A stretch of 8,191 nucleotides of DNA from CAYYWV01 sp964531525. Its GTDB lineage: Bacteria > Pseudomonadota > Alphaproteobacteria > JAAXGF01. Shown piece by piece: positions 6,009-8,191 of this stretch (positions within the stretch are counted from its first letter, which is position 1; the number at the start of each line of letters is the position of its first letter). The notes beneath the pieces are model-generated. The model saw only the letters and a program-made list of their open reading frames with translations. It had not been told where the DNA came from and searched no databases. The position numbers and the translations under genes were made by a program. Location of the stretch: positions 1 through 8,191 of the forward strand of contig CAZHDF010000154.1 of NCBI GenBank assembly GCA_964531525.1, in the 5' to 3' direction.

Positions 6009-7292
6009 ATGGCATCGATGACGGAACGGGCGTGGGCGGCCTTCCCCGCCGGCTCGAACGGCGAGTTCGACCTGCCGGCCGCGCTCGCGATCGTCATCGC
6101 CCGGGGCGAGGGCTGCCGGCTGTGGGACAGCGAGGGGCGCGAGTTCCTCGACTTCTCCATGGGCTGGGGCTCGGCGCTGGTGGGACACGCGCGCCCCGAG
6201 GTCGTCGAGGCCGCCGTCCGCCAGGCGCCGCTGGGCGCGAACTTCGCCCATGTGAACGAGAACGCCCTGCTGCTCGCCGAGGAGATCCTGCGCCTGAGCC
6301 CGGCCTGCGCGCAGGTCCGCTTCTGCGCCTCGGGCACGGAAGCGACCATGTACTGCCTGCGCCTCGCCCGCGCGTTCACCGGGCGCGACCGGATCGTCAA
6401 GTTCGAGGGCGCCTATCACGGCGCCCACGAGGTCGGCGTGACCAGCCTGTTCCCGTCCCGGCTGCGCGACTTCCCCGAGCCCGACCCGACCAGCGCCGGG
6501 ATCGATCCGCCAGTGGGCGAGCAGGTGCTGGTGGCGCCGTTCAACGACATCGAGACGACGGCGCGCATCATTGCCAAGCATGCATCCGAAATCGCCGCCG
6601 TGATCGTCGAGCCCCTGCAACGCTGCACCCCGCCGGTTCCGGGCTTCCTCGAGGGCCTGCGCGCGCTGTGCGACGAACACGACATCCTGCTGCTGTTCGA
6701 CGAGGTGGTGACCGGCTTCCGGCTCGCCTACGGCGGCGCGCAGGAATACTACGGCGTGGTCCCCGATCTGGTGGCCTACGGCAAGGCGCTCGGCGGCGGC
6801 TATCCGATCGGCGCCTTCGGCGGCCGGGCGGACGCGATGGCGCTGGTCCGCGAGGACCGGCTGGGCCGCGACGGCTATGTCTGGATGGCCTCGTCGCTCG
6901 GCGGCAACCCGATCTCGACCGCCGCCGCGCGCGCCGCGCTCTCGGTGCTCGCCCGGCCGGGAAGCTACGACCGTCTCCACGGGCTCGGCGCGTACTTGCG
7001 CGATCGCCTCGCCCGGGTGCTCGCCGACCGGGGCGAGAGCGCGCAAGTCATCGGCGACGGGCCGCTCGCCCAGGTGGTCTTCACCGACCGGGCGGTGCGC
7101 GACTACCGCGACACGCGGGCGGGCGACGCGGCGCGCGGGCGCGCGCTGATGCTGGCGCTGTTCGCGCGCGGCGTGTTCCTCAACCCGATGGGGACCAAGC
7201 TCTACCTCTCGCTCGCCCATGACGAGGCGGTCTGCGACGCCTTCCTCGACCGCTTCGACGACGCGCTTCGCGCCGTCGCGGGCCATGGCTGA
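6009..7292 (+). CDS. Class III PLP aminotransferase, glutamate-1-semialdehyde aminomutase-like
   Basis: This is a 427-residue cytoplasmic fold-type I PLP enzyme, the usual length for the family. Visible landmarks are the phosphate-binding CASGTEATMYCLRLARAFTG (106-125), with SGT at 108-110; KFEGAYHGAHE (131-141), with the ring-stacking Tyr136; VIVEPLQ (198-204); LLFDEVVTGFRL (228-239), with the cofactor-binding Asp231; and YGKALGGGYPIGAFGG (257-272), with Lys259 as the Schiff-base lysine. The SGTEAT...FTGRDRIVKFEGAYHG block resembles HemL. Alphaproteobacteria normally make 5-aminolevulinate by the HemA (ALA synthase) route, so a role as a transaminase or aminomutase on another substrate is more likely. 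ATG at 6009 has GGAA five bases upstream. The ATG at 5967 lies within or before the likely promoter. The downstream TPR gene is probably in the same transcript. Confidence 0.92.
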   Translation: MASMTERAWAAFPAGSNGEFDLPAALAIVIARGEGCRLWDSEGREFLDFSMGWGSALVGHARPEVVEAAVRQAPLGANFAHVNENALLLAEEILRLSPACAQVRFCASGTEATMYCLRLARAFTGRDRIVKFEGAYHGAHEVGVTSLFPSRLRDFPEPDPTSAGIDPPVGEQVLVAPFNDIETTARIIAKHASEIAAVIVEPLQRCTPPVPGFLEGLRALCDEHDILLLFDEVVTGFRLAYGGAQEYYGVVPDLVAYGKALGGGYPIGAFGGRADAMALVREDRLGRDGYVWMASSLGGNPISTAAARAALSVLARPGSYDRLHGLGAYLRDRLARVLADRGESAQVIGDGPLAQVVFTDRAVRDYRDTRAGDAARGRALMLALFARGVFLNPMGTKLYLSLAHDEAVCDAFLDRFDDALRAVAGHG

Positions 7293-7302
7293 GGCGCGTC
7301 TC

Positions 7303-8052
7303 ATGCGGGCGCTGGCGCTCGCCGCCGCCGTCGCCCTCGCGGCGACGGCGGCGAGGGCGCAGAGCGGGCCGACGGGCCAGGCGCGCTATCAAGCCTGCAC
7401 GACGCTCGCCGACCGGGACCCCGAAAGCGCGCTCGAGGACGCGGTCCAGTGGCGCGACGAGGGTGGCGGCGCGCCGGCGCGCCATTGCTTGGCGCTGGCG
7501 CTGATCCGCATGGGCAAGTTCGCCGACGCGGCGACCGAACTCGATGCCCTCGCCGGCGTGCTCGGCAAGAAGAACCTGCGCCTGCGCCCCGCGGTGCTCG
7601 ACCAGGCGGGCCAGGCCTGGCTGCGCGCGCAAAAGCCCCGCAACGCGATCGCCTCGTTCACCGGCGCGGTCGAGGCCCGGCCCGACAACGTCGAGTACCG
7701 GATCGACCGGGCGCTCGCCTACGCCGCCCAGGGGGCGTACTGGGAGGCGGTCGACGACCTCAACGCCGCCGCCGATCTCGCGCCCGACCGCGCCGACATC
7801 TACACCTACCGCGCGAGCGCGTACCGCTATCTCGACACGCTCGAGCTCGCCCAGGTCGACGTCGAGCGCGCGCTGGCGCTCGCGCCCGACGACCCGGTGG
7901 CGCTGCTCGAACGCGGGATCGTCCGCCGCCTGCAAGGCGACGGCGCGGGCGCGCGCGCCGACTGGCTCAAGGTCGTGACCCTGGCGCCCAACACCCCCGC
8001 CGCCCGCGCCGCCCAAACCAACCTCGAACGCCTCGACGTCAACCCGGATTAG
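7303..8052 (+). CDS. Exported tetratricopeptide-repeat protein
   Basis: This predicted periplasmic protein has 249 residues. A classic signal peptide opens it: MRALALAAAVALAATAARAQ, with likely cleavage after ARA (residue 19). The mature part is helical, with four or five TPR-like units at about 62-94, 97-130, 131-164, 165-198 and 199-232. They are recognised by G/A-Y and A-x-x-D/N-hydrophobic-x-x-A patterns such as EAVDDLNAAADLAPDRADIY and AQVDVERALALAPDDPVALL. TPRs are protein-binding scaffolds; the partner is unknown. Start choice: ATG 7303 has GAGG (7291-7294) eight bases upstream and gives an ideal signal peptide. An in-frame ATG at 7285 overlaps the aminotransferase stop by 8 bases and is possible. 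Tight spacing suggests translational coupling with the aminotransferase. A 13-bp hairpin lies just inside the gene. Confidence 0.9.
   Translation: MRALALAAAVALAATAARAQSGPTGQARYQACTTLADRDPESALEDAVQWRDEGGGAPARHCLALALIRMGKFADAATELDALAGVLGKKNLRLRPAVLDQAGQAWLRAQKPRNAIASFTGAVEARPDNVEYRIDRALAYAAQGAYWEAVDDLNAAADLAPDRADIYTYRASAYRYLDTLELAQVDVERALALAPDDPVALLERGIVRRLQGDGAGARADWLKVVTLAPNTPAARAAQTNLERLDVNPD
7323..7353 (+). repeat. Strong hairpin in the signal-peptide codons of the TPR gene
   Basis: CGCCGCCGTCGCC (7323-7335) and GGCGACGGCGGCG (7341-7353) are perfect reverse complements with a 5-base loop, CTCGC. The stem begins 20 nt after the ATG at 7303. In mRNA it would be a very stable structure near the ribosome footprint and could slow or limit translation initiation or early elongation. 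Alanine-rich signal peptides in GC-rich genomes use GCC/GCG codons that favour such pairing, so chance is a fair explanation. Confidence 0.5.
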
Positions 8053-8191
8053 AGCCTGATCCGTTCAATCGAGATCTCCCCCTCCCCCTGGCTCCCTCCC
8101 ACCAAGGGAGGGGGAATCATGGGGCGGCTCCAGACGAAAAGCCCTCCCCCTCGATGGAGACCTCTGCGAAATGGGGTGTTGGAGGCGAGAT
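8053..8191. repeat. Non-coding tail with C-rich repeats and competing hairpins
   Basis: No convincing gene is seen here. CCCTCCC (8094-8100) pairs perfectly with GGGAGGG (8106-8112) around a 5-base loop. The same G-rich arm, extended as GGGAGGGGGA (8106-8115), is also an exact reverse complement of TCCCCCTCCC (8077-8086). A third C-rich copy, CCCTCCCCC, lies at 8142-8150. There is no U-tract, so an intrinsic terminator for the TPR transcript is only possible, not clear. The compositional break and repeated arms suggest a dispersed intergenic element that may continue past the right edge. Confidence 0.5.

Noticed and set aside
6009..7292. Naming the aminotransferase hemL
   Set aside because: Motifs are shared across class III aminotransferases and aminomutases. 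Context and lineage argue against the heme role, so no symbol is given.
5952..7304. A 450-codon minus-strand open frame opposite the aminotransferase
   Set aside because: No recognisable domain. The plus strand has the full set of PLP-enzyme motifs.
8092..8120. Standard intrinsic terminator after the TPR gene
   Set aside because: The hairpin is present but followed by AATCATGGGG rather than a T-rich run, so it is reported only as a structured repeat.

Overview
This window looks like ordinary chromosome from a very GC-rich alphaproteobacterium. GC is roughly 70% by eye, the codons are strongly G/C-ending, and the gene set is housekeeping plus cell-envelope. The order (Rhodospirillales-like or other) is only inferred. 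I see no insertion sequence, phage gene, CRISPR array, tRNA or rRNA. Coding density is extreme: two convergent gene pairs overlap at their 3' ends and one divergent pair has 20 bases between start codons.

Layout: (1) 1-592, minus strand: the N-terminal 197 codons of threonyl-tRNA synthetase (thrS), cut by the left edge, with a good sigma70-type promoter at 642-669. (2) About 701-2131, plus: a multi-pass O-antigen ligase/polymerase-type membrane protein (WaaL/Wzy superfamily), divergent from thrS. A perfect 10-bp inverted repeat (664-691) lies between them, with one arm covering the thrS -35 box. (3) 2037-4238, minus: two glycosyltransferase genes in one operon, family GT4 then family GT9 (heptosyltransferase-like). 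The GT9 gene ends inside the ligase gene. (4) 4259-5041, plus: an alpha/beta hydrolase that closely resembles mitochondrial ABHD10. (5) 5038-5916, minus: an atypical short-chain dehydrogenase/epimerase-like NAD(P)-binding protein whose stop codon interlocks with the hydrolase stop. (6) 6009-8052, plus: a class III PLP aminotransferase of the glutamate-1-semialdehyde aminomutase type, followed with a small gap by an exported TPR-repeat protein. (7) 8053-8191: a non-coding tail with C-rich repeats, competing hairpins and a quadruplex-type G-run pattern on the minus strand.

The ligase and the two glycosyltransferases plausibly act together in lipopolysaccharide or surface-glycan assembly: GT4 and GT9 add sugars on the cytoplasmic side, and the ligase joins or polymerises glycan on the periplasmic side. 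The hydrolase, SDR-like protein and aminotransferase have recognisable folds but no substrate that the sequence reveals. I found no clear novel multi-gene system. The most useful leads are the ABHD10-like hydrolase, the symmetric element at the thrS promoter, the GSA-aminomutase-like enzyme outside a heme context, and the structured 3' tail.
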